Origin: Mesorhizobium sp. PAMC28654
GTDB taxonomy: Bacteria > Pseudomonadota > Alphaproteobacteria > Rhizobiales > Rhizobiaceae
Direction: 5' to 3'
Length of the DNA: 64,000 nt
NCBI RefSeq assembly: GCF_020616515.1
Contig: NZ_CP085135.1
Span: 1,488,001-1,552,000 of the forward strand
The notes beneath the pieces are model-generated. The model searched no databases, was not told the origin of the DNA, and worked only from the letters and a program-made list of their open reading frames with translations. The position numbers were made by a program, and so were the translations under genes. Below, piece after piece: positions 46,147 through 55,422 of the stretch. Each line of letters begins with the position of its first letter. The first letter of the stretch is position 1.

Positions 46147-47682
46147 ATGAACGAGATCGACCCCGCGCGCCGCTTTTCGATAGATGCGGTGCGCAAATTC
46201 GAGGCCCCTCCCGAGGCTGACAAGCCCGGAGGCATGAACGATGTCGCCCGTCAGGTGGCGTCGCAATACCGGCGCGATACGATGTCGCCGATCATGGTCA
46301 GCGGCGTACTGCGCATGGTTGAATTCGCGCTGCTGTTCCTGTCCGGCCTCTGCGTCTACTTCTACCTTGTCGGCTTCTTCAATTATCTCGCCTGGCAATA
46401 TCCGCTGACGATCGCCGCCGCTTCGTTCCTCGCCGTTGTGCTGCTTGACGTCACCGACTGCTACCAGGTCGTTTCGCTAATGCGGCCGATCGCCAATTTC
46501 GGCCGCATTCTGCTGGTCTGGGCCGGCACCTTCGCCCTGATGGCGTTGACGGCCTTCACGATGAAGATGTCAGGCGATTATTCTCGTCTGCTCTTCGGCA
46601 CATGGTTCGTTGCCGGCTTCATCCTCATCTTCGGTCTCAGGCTGGTCATGTCGAAGCTCATTCGGAGTTGGGCGCGTGATGGCCGCATGGAGCGGCGCGC
46701 GGTCATCGTCGGCGGTGGCAAGGCGGCTGAGGTCCTGATCCGCTCGGTCGAAAAGCAGCCCTACAACGATATCCGTATCTGCGGCATCTTCGATGACCGT
46801 AGCGACAAGCGCTCGCCGCCGATCGTCGCCGGCTATCCCAAGCTCGGCACCATCTCCGAACTCATCGAATTTGCCCGCATCGCGCGCATCGACATGCTGA
46901 TCGTCTCGCTGCCGCTGACCGCCGAATCGCGCGTCCTGCAGCTGTTGAAGAAACTATGGGTGCTCCCGGTCGACATCCGGTTGTCGGCGCATTCCAACGC
47001 GCTGCAATTTCGCCCGCGCGCCTATTCCTACATCGGTTCGGTGCCGATGCTCGATATTTTCGACAAGCCGATCAACGACTGGGATTCAGTCGCCAAGCGC
47101 GCCTTCGACATCGTCTTCTCGATCATCGGCATCATCGTGTTTTCACCGGTGATGCTGGCGACCGCGATCGCCATCAAGCTCGACAGCAAGGGACCCGTGC
47201 TGTTCCACCAGAAGCGGCACGGCTTCAACAACGAGATCATCGAGGTCTACAAGTTCCGTTCGATGTATACGGACAAGGCCGATCCGACCGCCAAGCAGAC
47301 GGTGACCAAGAACGACCCCCGCGTCACCCGCGTCGGCCGCTTCATCCGCAAGACTTCGATCGACGAACTGCCGCAATTCTTCAATGCGCTGCTGGGCTCG
47401 CTGTCACTGGTGGGTCCACGCCCGCACGCCATCGCCGCCCAGTCGCACAACCTTCTCTACAATGAGGTGGTCGACGGCTATTTCGCCCGCCACAAGGTCA
47501 AGCCCGGTGTCACTGGCTGGGCGCAGATCAACGGTTGGCGCGGCGAGATGGATACCAATGAAAAGATCCGCATGCGGACGGAATACGACCTTTACTATAT
47601 CGAGAACTGGTCGCTGCTGTTCGACTTGCGGATCCTGTTCCTGACGCCGATCCGGCTGCTCAATACGGAAAATGCCTATTGA
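46147..47682 (+). CDS. undecaprenyl-phosphate sugar phosphotransferase (priming glycosyltransferase)
   Basis: A 511-residue polyprenyl glycosylphosphotransferase. Four hydrophobic helices (about residues 55-170) are followed by a Rossmann-like domain, RRAVIVGGGKAAEVLI, and the C-terminal catalytic domain after SVAKRAFDIVFSIIGIIVFSP: KFRSMYTDK, TSIDELPQFFNALLGSLSLV and the signature VGPRPHA. It transfers a sugar 1-phosphate, usually glucose or galactose, to undecaprenyl phosphate to start repeat-unit assembly. It overlaps the next gene by 4 bp. Confidence 0.94.
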   Translation: MNEIDPARRFSIDAVRKFEAPPEADKPGGMNDVARQVASQYRRDTMSPIMVSGVLRMVEFALLFLSGLCVYFYLVGFFNYLAWQYPLTIAAASFLAVVLLDVTDCYQVVSLMRPIANFGRILLVWAGTFALMALTAFTMKMSGDYSRLLFGTWFVAGFILIFGLRLVMSKLIRSWARDGRMERRAVIVGGGKAAEVLIRSVEKQPYNDIRICGIFDDRSDKRSPPIVAGYPKLGTISELIEFARIARIDMLIVSLPLTAESRVLQLLKKLWVLPVDIRLSAHSNALQFRPRAYSYIGSVPMLDIFDKPINDWDSVAKRAFDIVFSIIGIIVFSPVMLATAIAIKLDSKGPVLFHQKRHGFNNEIIEVYKFRSMYTDKADPTAKQTVTKNDPRVTRVGRFIRKTSIDELPQFFNALLGSLSLVGPRPHAIAAQSHNLLYNEVVDGYFARHKVKPGVTGWAQINGWRGEMDTNEKIRMRTEYDLYYIENWSLLFDLRILFLTPIRLLNTENAY

Positions 47683-48956
47683 GCGCGATTTCCCACGAGC
47701 TGCCGGCGGCGGCGATCAACGCCAAGCTGATTGCGCTCATCTCTTCCGGCGCGCTTTTCTTAGGCGTGTTCCTGTCGGGTTTCGTCATCCGCGAGCCGGC
47801 GCCCTACGAAATCTACATGGCCGGTCTCATCGCCGTCTGGGTGCTGTTCGGTCTGCGTATATCGCGCGCCGTGGTACCGTTGCTGGTGCTGCTGGTGACG
47901 ATGAACATCGGCGGCATGATCTCGATGACGCAGATGTCGAACCTGGCGAATACGCCGCTCTATCTCGCAGTATCGCTGTTCCTCGCCTTCACGGCCGTGT
48001 TCTACGCCTTGGTGACCGCTGTAGACCCCAGCCGCTACCGGCTGATCTTCCGTGCCTATGTGATCGCGGCGGTGCTCACGTCGCTGCTCGGGATCGCCGG
48101 CTATTTCCACGCCTTTCCAGGCGCCGAGCTGTTCACCAAATACGACCGCGCCGCAGGCGCCTTCCAGGATCCGAACGTGTTCGGTCCGTTCCTGGTGCTG
48201 CCCGGCATCTACCTGCTCTATTTGTTGCTGACCGGTCCCATCTCGCGAATGCCCCTGGTGGCGGTTCCATTGCTGATCATCACGGCCGGCATCTTCTTTT
48301 CGTTCTCGCGCGGTGCGTGGGGCATGTTCGCCGTATCGGCGGTCCTGCTCACCGGCTGTCTCTTTCTGCAGAGCGCGAGCGCCATGTTCCGACTGCGCGT
48401 CGTGGTGATGACGATCGCGGCGCTGTCGCTGCTGATCATCGCCATCATCATCATCCTGCAGCTACCAGGCGTGTCGGAGATGTTCTCCAACCGTGCCCAT
48501 CTGGAGCAAAGCTACGATACCGCCCGCCTCGGCCGCTTTGCCCGCTACACGATCGGCTTCCATATGGCACTGGAACATCCGCTGGGCATCGGCCCCCTCG
48601 TCTTCGGCACGATCTTCGGTGAGGACACTCATGACATCTGGCTGAAGGCGCTGATGGACTATGGCTGGCTCGGCTTCGTATCGTTCCTGGCCCTGACGCT
48701 GTGGACGATCGCGGCAGGCTTCCGCATCCTGTTGCGCGACAGACCTTGGCAACCCTATCTCCTGTGCGCCTACGTCGCCTTTATCGGCAACATCGGGCTC
48801 GGCACCTTCATCGACATCGATCACTGGCGCCATCTCTACCTGCTGCTTGGGCTTGTCTGGGGCGCAATCGCCCTTGAATACCGCCATCAGCGGGAGCTCG
48901 AACCGGAGCCACCACGCCAATCGGGCCCGGCAATTTCATCCGTGCGTCGAGCATGA
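47679..48956 (+). CDS. Wzy/O-antigen ligase-like polymerase
   Basis: A 425-residue membrane protein with about 11 helices. The segment FSFSRGAWGMFAVSAVL near residue 207 and the periplasmic loop with HLEQSYDTARLGRFARYT and FGEDTHDIWLKALMDYGWLG are characteristic of Wzy_C domain proteins that polymerise or ligate lipid-linked glycan units. The start is a TTG that overlaps the previous stop (TTGA), so its translation is coupled to the priming transferase. It completes the Wzx/Wzy-type assembly set, but no flippase gene is seen in the window. Confidence 0.9.
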   Translation: MSAISHELPAAAINAKLIALISSGALFLGVFLSGFVIREPAPYEIYMAGLIAVWVLFGLRISRAVVPLLVLLVTMNIGGMISMTQMSNLANTPLYLAVSLFLAFTAVFYALVTAVDPSRYRLIFRAYVIAAVLTSLLGIAGYFHAFPGAELFTKYDRAAGAFQDPNVFGPFLVLPGIYLLYLLLTGPISRMPLVAVPLLIITAGIFFSFSRGAWGMFAVSAVLLTGCLFLQSASAMFRLRVVVMTIAALSLLIIAIIIILQLPGVSEMFSNRAHLEQSYDTARLGRFARYTIGFHMALEHPLGIGPLVFGTIFGEDTHDIWLKALMDYGWLGFVSFLALTLWTIAAGFRILLRDRPWQPYLLCAYVAFIGNIGLGTFIDIDHWRHLYLLLGLVWGAIALEYRHQRELEPEPPRQSGPAISSVRRA

Positions 48957-49106
48957 TGCTCCCTGCGATATTACCGCACCAAAGCTCTATCTTTTTGTTT
49001 GATTACGATCTTTCCAGAAAACGTGCGGCCACGTTTCGGGATCATGGTCTAGCTGCCGAATTCGGGTTGACCCGAACAGGGTTATCAAGATACATCGCGA
49101 CCGGTC

Positions 49107-49183
<77 letters not shown>

Positions 49184-49818
49184 TAAATGCCCTTGATGCA
49201 AAGGGTTTCTGTTCTCTCCCCCAAAGGCAATCGATGCCTAGAAGGGAACGGAAGCGAGCCAAGATCCCATTGGGAGCAGAATTCACGCGATTCTGAGGGG
49301 TGCTCCATGCTTCTTCTCCTGTTTCGGGATGGTAGCAAGACCACGATTCAACCTTTCGGTTTAGCGATCATGTCGCGAAACTCCATACCCGGTGCTGATT
49401 GATGATGTCCCAAAAGCCTGGGGGAAGCGCCTCGGCAGTGATGCCCACAGGGGGCGCTTCTCTGTTCTCATCGAGATGACCGGCAAGGTCGCACAGCCTC
49501 CTTCAAGCCAACTTCGGTCACGTCCGCGAAGGGTTTTCGAGCCAGTGCTCCCCCCACGCGTCTCCCGCGCGATCTTGTGGGCAATAGGCGTGTCATCATT
49601 GGTGGACGTGATGGTTCAGGTGCTGCTGGTATCTTCAACGGAAATGATCGACATGGCCAATTCCATCGAATTTTCTGATGCAAATCATAAGCGCACCCCA
49701 CACCTTCCCCTGCTACATGCCGAAAGTTCGAAACCTCCCCTGTTGATCGCGCTAATGTGCGCGTGCCATTGTTGAGCCGGCAGTCGGGGCGACTGTGTGT
49801 ATGCGGGGACGAAATACG
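49184..49818. other. 635-bp non-coding stretch after tRNA-Pro
   Basis: No credible coding region, integrase remnant or duplicated tRNA end was recognised. Short open frames on both strands have odd composition and no ribosome sites. The end of the stretch (about 49810) carries GGGGA, the ribosome site of the next gene. It may be degraded island DNA, because the neighbouring gene differs in base composition. Confidence 0.4.
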
Positions 49819-50379
49819 ATGTGGGCAATCGCCACGGAAAAAGACGTTTCTTTCTTCAACGATAAGCGAGCGTTGGTTTCGATCTATTTGTCTGACGGAT
49901 ACGACTCCGATGAAACTCAGTGGATTTTGGATAGCTGGTGCGGTTTTAATGAAGATGCAGGCCACAACTGGCACTTGCTCATTCCTTGCAGCACCGATGC
50001 GTATGTCCTCAACGAAAAGCTTGATGCCAGCCACTACGACGTGAAGTTTGCTAACAGAGTGATCAAGCAGCACGAACTTGCCAAGTCTGGGCTTCCCTTG
50101 CTGATGTTTGAAAACTACGATCCTAGCTCGCCGCCACAGTATGTCAGCTTTCGAGGAATGAGCCGCGAAAAGCGCAGGGATATACTCAAGGTCATTGCCG
50201 AGATTGTTGCCGATGAGGCCCAGAATGGTCCAGCCGACGCGAACGAGTTTCGGAAAGCTATATTAGATAGGGTCAGCATACTTGTAAGCAGGCACAAGCT
50301 CGCGAAGGCCGGATTGCAGACGTTGGCAATTGGAACCGCGATCATCGGCGTCGTTTCCGGGCTGTACAGCCTTAGATAA
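49819..50379 (+). CDS. orphan hypothetical protein with C-terminal membrane anchor
   Basis: A 186-residue protein starting MWAIATEKDVSFFNDKRALV, with an acidic soluble domain containing IYLSDGYDSDETQWILDSW and CGFNEDAGHNWHLLIPC, a helical middle (RDILKVIAEIVADEAQ) and a last hydrophobic segment TLAIGTAIIGVVSGLYSL that could anchor it with the N-terminus in the cytoplasm. I recognise no family. GGGGA precedes the chosen ATG. Codon use is visibly richer in A and T than in neighbouring genes, so recent transfer is likely; it lies close to tRNA-Pro. Confidence 0.72.
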   Translation: MWAIATEKDVSFFNDKRALVSIYLSDGYDSDETQWILDSWCGFNEDAGHNWHLLIPCSTDAYVLNEKLDASHYDVKFANRVIKQHELAKSGLPLLMFENYDPSSPPQYVSFRGMSREKRRDILKVIAEIVADEAQNGPADANEFRKAILDRVSILVSRHKLAKAGLQTLAIGTAIIGVVSGLYSLR

Positions 50380-50614
50380 TGTCGTCGCCGCTTCTCCGTC
50401 GGTTGCATCGTGGCAGGGCTGGCAGGCGGGAATCCACATGCTGCAGTCCCAGCGCAATAAAACCATCGAGCGCGTGACCGCGCTCGATATACCAATCAAG
50501 TTCTTTTGAATGGCCCATCGCCGATTTGTCGGACGGTTTGAGCCTCTCGTTCGTTAAGCGACTGTCGCTGGCGTTTCAGCTCGAACCGGCCAGCCCTTTC
50601 GAAGGATGGATACA

Positions 50615-51226
50615 ATGAATTTCAAGAGATTCGTGCTCGGCGCGATGGTCACAAGCGCGACACTCACCGGGATCAGCCTGGCCCAGGCGGCGGACGCGGT
50701 GCGCCTGCGCGGGAGCGTTGTCAGCTTCGACGGCGCGACACTGACGGTCAAGACCCGGGAAGGTGCGACAGATACGGTGAAAATGGCAAGTGGCTGGAAG
50801 ATATCAGGCGTGGCCAAAGCGTCAGCGCAGGACATCAAGCAGGGCGACTTCCTCGGCATCGCATCTGTTTCAAAGGCGGATGGCGGTAGCGGCGCGCTCG
50901 AAGTCGTGGTCTTTCCAGCCGCGATGAAAGGGGCCGGTGAAGGCGACCGCCCGTGGGATCTGCAACCCAACAGCCGCATGACCAACGGCACGGTCGCTGA
51001 TGTCACCGACATCAATGGCCGGTCGGTAACGTTGACCTATGACAATGGCCAGAAAAAGCAGATCGCGATTCCGCAGACGACACCAATCGTCACCTTCGCT
51101 CCGGCATCGCCGGAAGACCTCAAACCCGGCGCGGTCATATTCGTCAACGCCGAGCGTGACAGCGGCGGCGCGTTGACCTCCACCCGTGTCGTGGTCGGGA
51201 ACAACGGCATCGTCCCGCCAATGTAG
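50615..51226 (+). CDS. secreted DUF5666-like beta-barrel (OB-type) protein
   Basis: A 203-residue protein with a signal peptide ending near AQAADA (residue 26). Two similar beta-rich modules follow: VRLRGSVVSFDGATLTVKTR and GTVADVTDINGRSVTLTYDN, each with a later DIKQGDFLGI or DLKPGAVIFV loop. This double-repeat pattern resembles DUF5666 proteins of unknown periplasmic role. I use the second of two close ATG codons because GAAGG is correctly placed for it. Confidence 0.72.
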   Translation: MNFKRFVLGAMVTSATLTGISLAQAADAVRLRGSVVSFDGATLTVKTREGATDTVKMASGWKISGVAKASAQDIKQGDFLGIASVSKADGGSGALEVVVFPAAMKGAGEGDRPWDLQPNSRMTNGTVADVTDINGRSVTLTYDNGQKKQIAIPQTTPIVTFAPASPEDLKPGAVIFVNAERDSGGALTSTRVVVGNNGIVPPM

Positions 51227-51338
51227 CCCGCCAGCACAACAAATCCCGGGATAGGGTGCCTGATTTACCGCCGGAAACCGCATTGCGTTCCAATGAAAAT
51301 CGATTCCGATTTTCAGCCTGATGCGGTAAGTCGTCGGC

Positions 51339-52010
51339 ATGAACGAAACGACGCTTTATGCTCCGGTCAAGCTCTTCCTCGAGGCTCTCGGCTTCGCCGT
51401 GAAAGGCGAGATCGGTGGCTGTGACATGGTTGGCCTGCGCGAAGGCGAACCGCCGGTCGTGGTCATTTGCGAACTGAAACTGCAGTTTAATCTCGAACTC
51501 GTGCTGCAGGGCGTCGATCGCGCCGCCGCGAGCGACGAGGTATGGCTCGCCGCACGCATGTCGGCGCGTGGCAAGGGCCGCGAGAGCGACGCGCGGTTTC
51601 GCAATCTCTGTCGTCGCCTGGGATTCGGGTTGCTGGGCGTCACCGCCCGCGACCAGGTCGAGGTGCTGCTCAGCCCCGCCGCCTTGCCACCGCGCAAGGA
51701 CCCGCGCCGCCGCTCGCGCCTTGTCGACGAGCATCAGCGCCGGCGGGGCGATCCGGCCGCTGGCGGCAGCACCCGCAAGCCCATCATGACAGCCTATCGC
51801 CAGGAGGCGCTGGCATGCGCGGCGGCGATGACCGCAGGCCCGAGACGCCCGCGCGACCTCAAGCCGACCATGCCGAATGTCGTCAAGATTCTGCGTCGCA
51901 ACGTCTATGGCTGGTTCGTCCGCGCTGGCCACGGCGTGTACGAGATAACGGATAGTGGCCGCGCCGCCTTGCTGCAGTGGCCACAAACGCCCGAAGACAA
52001 AACGGAGTGA
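51339..52010 (+). CDS. DUF2161 family protein, PD-(D/E)XK nuclease-like
   Basis: A 223-residue protein. GCDMVGLREGEPPVVVICELKL near residue 27 fits the D-(E)-x-K pattern of PD-(D/E)XK enzymes, and the rest matches the alphaproteobacterial family DUF2161, annotated as a putative PD-(D/E)XK-type phosphodiesterase. The C-terminal region VVKILRRNVYGWFVRAGHGV resembles a winged helix. The substrate and role are unknown. It stands alone; the downstream mctP gene is convergent, 36 bp away. Confidence 0.82.
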   Translation: MNETTLYAPVKLFLEALGFAVKGEIGGCDMVGLREGEPPVVVICELKLQFNLELVLQGVDRAAASDEVWLAARMSARGKGRESDARFRNLCRRLGFGLLGVTARDQVEVLLSPAALPPRKDPRRRSRLVDEHQRRRGDPAAGGSTRKPIMTAYRQEALACAAAMTAGPRRPRDLKPTMPNVVKILRRNVYGWFVRAGHGVYEITDSGRAALLQWPQTPEDKTE

Positions 52011-52046
52011 TGGCAGGACCCGGCTCCGAAGCCTGGCTCCCGAGCC

Positions 52047-53561
52047 TCAGGCCGCGCTTCGCGCGTCGAGGAAATCGTCGCTCCTGATATCGCCTTCCAT
52101 CTTGGCGCGAAACACAAACGACAGTGCGGTCGCGACAACGATGTTGGCGATCACGGCAATGACGCCATTATAGGCGCCATGTCCCAGGATGGTCGAAGTC
52201 GGCACCCACGCGGTCGCGCCCCAAGACAGATAGGACCCCAGGCCAAAACCGACGATCCAGCCCGCGAGCAACGCCTTGCCGCTGTACCAGCGTGTGTAGA
52301 GGCCGAAGATCACGGCCGGGAATATCTGGATCATCCAGACGCCGCCGAGCAATTGCAGGTCGAGCGCGAATTTCGTCGGCATGAAGAAGATCACGGCCAG
52401 GGCGCCGACCTTCACGATCAGCGACATCAGCTTGGCGAGTTGCGATTCCTGGAGGGGCGACATGGCGGGGTTGACGAAGGGCCGCCAGACATTGCGCGTG
52501 AAGGTATTGGCCGCACCGATCGACATCACCGCTGCCGGCACCAGTGCGCCGATGGCGATTGCCGCGAAGCAGAAGCCCGCGAACCAGTCCGGGAACATTT
52601 TCAGCAGCAATTGAGGGATCGCGTCCTGCGGGTTGGCGACTTCGATGCCCGCTGCATGTGCCATCAACCCCATCATCGCGATAAGGCCAAGCAGCAGCGA
52701 ATAGGCCGGCAGCGTCATGGCATTGCGCCGGATCGCCTTGGGCCCCGACGCCGAGAGCACGCCGGTCAGCGAATGCGGATACATGAACAATGCCATGGCC
52801 GACCCGATGGCGAGCGTGATGAATGGTCCGATCTGCGCCGGCGACAGCGTCAAGCCCTGGTTGGGTTTGCCGGCATAGGCCTTGGCGGCCGCGTCGAAGA
52901 CCGCGCCGTAGCCACCGAGCTTCGCCGGGATGATCACCACCGCCGCGATGACGAAGACGTAGATCATGATGTCCTTGACGAAGGCGATCATGGCCGGCGC
53001 GCGCAGGCCGCTCTTGTAGGTGTAGAGCGCCAGGATGACGAAGGCGATCGTCAACGGCAGATGCGACATCATCCCCTCGCCCTGGAATCCCAGTGCCTGG
53101 ATGACCTTCTCCATGCCGACGAGCTGGAGCGCGATATAGGGCATGGTGGCGAGGATGCCTGTGAAGGCAACGGCAAGTTCCAGCCCCTTGTTGCGATAGC
53201 GCCCGAAGATGAAATCGGCGCCGGTTATGTAGCCCTTCTCGCGCGCCACGTTCCACAGACGCGGCATCGTCAGGAAGATGAAGGGATAGATCAGGATCGT
53301 GTAGGGCACGGCAAAAAAGCCGTAAGCGCCGATTGCATAGACAACCGCCGGCACCGCGATGACCGTGTAGGCCGTGTAGAGGTCGCCGCCGAGCAGGAAC
53401 CAGGTGATCCATGCACCAAAGCGCCGGCCGCCAAGACCCCATTCATGCAGTTCATCGAGATTGCCGGATTTCCAGCGCGCGGCAACGAAGCCGATGATGG
53501 TCACCACGGCAAAGAAGAAGACAAAGACGGCTGTCGCTGTCCAGTTGAGATGATCGATCAC
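52047..53561 (-). CDS. mctP: monocarboxylate uptake permease, sodium:solute symporter family
   Basis: A 504-residue membrane protein with about 13 helices of the SSS family. GGRRFGAWITWFLLGGDLYT, FMYPHSLTGVLSASGPKAIR and AIGALVPAAVMSIGAANTFT match MctP of rhizobia, which takes up lactate, pyruvate, acetate and alanine. It starts at a GTG (53561) with GGAGGGG upstream and overlaps the stop of the small DUF3311 gene by 4 bp, the standard arrangement for these systems. Confidence 0.91.
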   Translation of the reverse strand: MIDHLNWTATAVFVFFFAVVTIIGFVAARWKSGNLDELHEWGLGGRRFGAWITWFLLGGDLYTAYTVIAVPAVVYAIGAYGFFAVPYTILIYPFIFLTMPRLWNVAREKGYITGADFIFGRYRNKGLELAVAFTGILATMPYIALQLVGMEKVIQALGFQGEGMMSHLPLTIAFVILALYTYKSGLRAPAMIAFVKDIMIYVFVIAAVVIIPAKLGGYGAVFDAAAKAYAGKPNQGLTLSPAQIGPFITLAIGSAMALFMYPHSLTGVLSASGPKAIRRNAMTLPAYSLLLGLIAMMGLMAHAAGIEVANPQDAIPQLLLKMFPDWFAGFCFAAIAIGALVPAAVMSIGAANTFTRNVWRPFVNPAMSPLQESQLAKLMSLIVKVGALAVIFFMPTKFALDLQLLGGVWMIQIFPAVIFGLYTRWYSGKALLAGWIVGFGLGSYLSWGATAWVPTSTILGHGAYNGVIAVIANIVVATALSFVFRAKMEGDIRSDDFLDARSAA

Positions 53562-53734
53562 GCGTCGTCCCCTCCGACCTTCGATGCCGCCCAAATGAAG
53601 ATCGACGACACGGGGATCAGAGCCAGCAGGAACCAGAAGAAGAAGGGAATGCCCGCCAGGGTTGGCTCGATGCTGTTGTAGAGGGGAACCCACACGCACA
53701 GGGCGCACGGTATGATCAGCAAAAGATATTTCAT
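53558..53734 (-). CDS. DUF3311-family small membrane protein, MctP partner
   Basis: A 58-residue protein, MKYLLLIIPCALCVWVPLYN at the start and then a second helix FFFWFLLALIPVSSIFIWAA. The two-helix pattern with PLYN and the ending VGGDDA match the DUF3311 proteins encoded just before MctP-type symporters. Its stop overlaps the mctP start by 4 bp (GTGA). It probably assists the permease; the mechanism is unknown. Confidence 0.87.
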   Translation of the reverse strand: MKYLLLIIPCALCVWVPLYNSIEPTLAGIPFFFWFLLALIPVSSIFIWAASKVGGDDA

Positions 53735-53913
53735 GCAGGCCCCGGAGTGTCAGCTCATCGACAGCGCTTCATCATAGCCAATTGCGCCCCCTGGGCAACA
53801 CCGACAACGGTGAGGCGAGGCGCCTTCCGGCCTCAGACATAATCCAGAAACAAAATTCTATACTCCGGAAACACTGTCGAAAAATTCGAGGGGGATACTT
53901 GGTTTCGCGGCAG

Positions 53914-53930
53914 TCAGGTCATCGACCTGA
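53914..53930. promoter_or_regulatory. perfect inverted repeat upstream of His-rich gene
   Basis: TCAGGTC-ATC-GACCTGA, a perfect 7-bp inverted repeat 36 bp before the ATG of the histidine-rich protein, followed by an A-rich stretch. It could be an operator for a metal-responsive repressor or a small hairpin in the leader. Confidence 0.4.
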
Positions 53931-53966
53931 TTCAAAAAATGGCCGGCGCCAAAAAGGAAAAAATCC

Positions 53967-54143
53967 ATGAAGAAGTCCCTCCTCTCCGCCCTTGGGCTTG
54001 CAGTTGTTCTTGCTGTGTCGATGCCGGTTCTCGGCGCGACCAGCGCCAATGCGGCTCCGATGCACAAGAAGCATCATCGCCATCATCATCGCCACCACCA
54101 CGTGCATCACCACATGCATCACCACCACCACAAGAAGGTCTAA
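53967..54143 (+). CDS. small secreted histidine-rich protein
   Basis: A 58-residue protein too small for routine calling. Residues 1-30 form a signal peptide (KKSLLSALGLAVVLAVSMPV and a cleavage near ANAA). The mature 28 residues contain 17 His, in clusters such as HHRHHHRHHHVHHH, with Lys and Arg between. AAGGA stands 7-8 bp before the ATG. It should bind transition metals (Ni, Cu, Zn or Co) in the periplasm. No metal transporter is next to it in the window. A stable hairpin follows the stop. Confidence 0.78.
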   Translation: MKKSLLSALGLAVVLAVSMPVLGATSANAAPMHKKHHRHHHRHHHVHHHMHHHHHKKV

Positions 54144-54156
54144 CAATCAGCTTGCC

Positions 54157-54204
54157 AACAAGAAGACCGACTTTGGTCTCTTGATCAAGGGCGGTCTTCT
54201 TGTT
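54157..54204 (+). terminator. long-stem hairpin after the His-rich gene
   Basis: AACAAGAAGACCG (54157-54169) pairs perfectly with CGGTCTTCTTGTT (54192-54204), a 13-bp stem around 22 nt that itself contains CTTGATCAAG. The T-rich descending arm suggests termination of the small gene 13 bp upstream, although no long T-run follows. Confidence 0.6.
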
Positions 54205-54599
54205 GTTGCCGACGCTCGATGACTTGATCACGGTGGCATTGAGCCGTTGTGAGAAGCAGCCTGCACCTGCTTCCCGCGCAAACGGCGCGACCGGATACAT
54301 AGTATGGTGCCCGCCGGCATCGGCATCCATGACCCAGGAGCGCTTCGCTCCTGCTTTCGGCTTGGTGCTTCGTCACACGAAAATCCGTAATCGCGGACGG
54401 GCTTGCCAGTAAGCCAACGCCAACCGATTCGCCAAAGCCAGCAATCGGACATTGGCTCAACAAGGCAAGCTTGCCTGGCGCCACCGGCACCTGCCACAGG
54501 GCCTTTCGCACAGAGGCAAATCGCTATACCGCGGAGATAGTGCTGACCGGTTTCCGCCCACCGGATCAAGCGGAGTCCAAAAAAGCCAAGGTATCTCTG
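54205..54599. other. 395-bp stretch without a supported gene
   Basis: Between the hairpin and the ATP-grasp gene I see only short frames with unlikely composition. A frame ending with the ATP-grasp fragment extends upstream to 54471, but there is no ribosome site before it; AAGG at about 54588 supports 54600 as the start. Confidence 0.4.
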
Positions 54600-54745
54600 A
54601 TGACGGCCAAGGCCGATATTTCGTGGACAGACCGCGTTGTTCTGTCTGTCGCGCGGTTCTGGCTGACCATCCGCCATCCCGCCCTGATCGTGCGGTTCGT
54701 GAGGCGGTTGGGTTATCTGCCCAATCCTGCCGCGCCGGAAACCTA
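54600..54745 (+). pseudogene. TupA-like ATP-grasp gene, 5' fragment
   Basis: Codons 1-48 of an ATP-grasp protein, beginning MTAKADISWTDRVVLSVARF and ending PAAPET, then cut by IS630 copy B in the TA of the next codon. As it stands it ends at a TAG made from TA plus the first base of the element. The missing continuation starts at 55800. Removing the element and one TA restores the frame exactly: PAAPET joins YHERMLW, giving a 334-residue protein of normal length. Confidence 0.9.
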
Positions 54746-54837
54746 GAGCAAAATCCGAGCGGATAGAATCGATAGGGGTTTCGTTGGGATTGGAAATCTG
54801 ATTCAGCATATCTGCTGGATTCGGAGGCCGGCATGGC

Positions 54838-55422
54838 ATGGCGAAATCCTTATCGGAAGATTTGCGGGCTCGGGTGGTCGCAGCGGTTGATGGCGGCCTG
54901 TCGCGACGGGCGGCAGCGGCGCGATTTGGCGTGGCGGCGGCAAGCTCGGTGCGTTGGGTCCGGGAATGGCGCGAGACCGGAGCCACCTGCGCAAAGCCGC
55001 AGGGCGGCGACAGGCGGTCCCACCGCGTTGAAGCGTATCGCGACATCATCCTGGCGGCGATCGAGAGGCGGGTGGACATCACGCTGGTCGAACTCGCCGA
55101 GTTGCTGCGACAGGAGCATGGCGCGTCGTTTGCGACGAGCACGATCTGGCGGTTTCTCGATCGTCACTCCATGACCTTCAAAAAACGGCGCACGCCAGCG
55201 AGCAGGAGCGGCCAGACGTGGCGGCGCGACGAAACGCCTGGTTCGACGCCCAGCCCGATCTTGATCCCGAGCATCTGGTCTTCATCGACGAGACCGGAGC
55301 CTCGACAAAGATGGCTCGACTGCGGGGGCGCACGAAGCGCGGGATGCGGTGCCGATCGCCAATCCCGCATGGCCATTGGAAGACGACGACGTTCACCGGC
55401 GCCCTGCGCCTCACTGGCATGA
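54838..55422 (+). CDS. IS630 transposase N-terminal part (orfA), copy B
   Basis: The same HTH-containing frame as in copy A, continuing after FKK into a longer out-of-frame tail (RRTPASRSGQTW) because the run has six A. Here orfB lies in the -1 frame, the arrangement compatible with -1 frameshifting on the A-run; the spliced product would read FKK-TAHASEQERPDV. Confidence 0.87.
   Translation: MAKSLSEDLRARVVAAVDGGLSRRAAAARFGVAAASSVRWVREWRETGATCAKPQGGDRRSHRVEAYRDIILAAIERRVDITLVELAELLRQEHGASFATSTIWRFLDRHSMTFKKRRTPASRSGQTWRRDETPGSTPSPILIPSIWSSSTRPEPRQRWLDCGGARSAGCGADRQSRMAIGRRRRSPAPCASLA

Noticed and set aside
49184..49818. Integrase or attachment-site duplication next to tRNA-Pro
   Set aside because: No direct repeat of the tRNA 3' end was seen downstream, and no recombinase fragment was recognisable.
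52179..53681. 500-codon frame opposite mctP
   Set aside because: Shadow of the symporter gene; composition dominated by Asp, His and Arg, which is typical of antisense frames.
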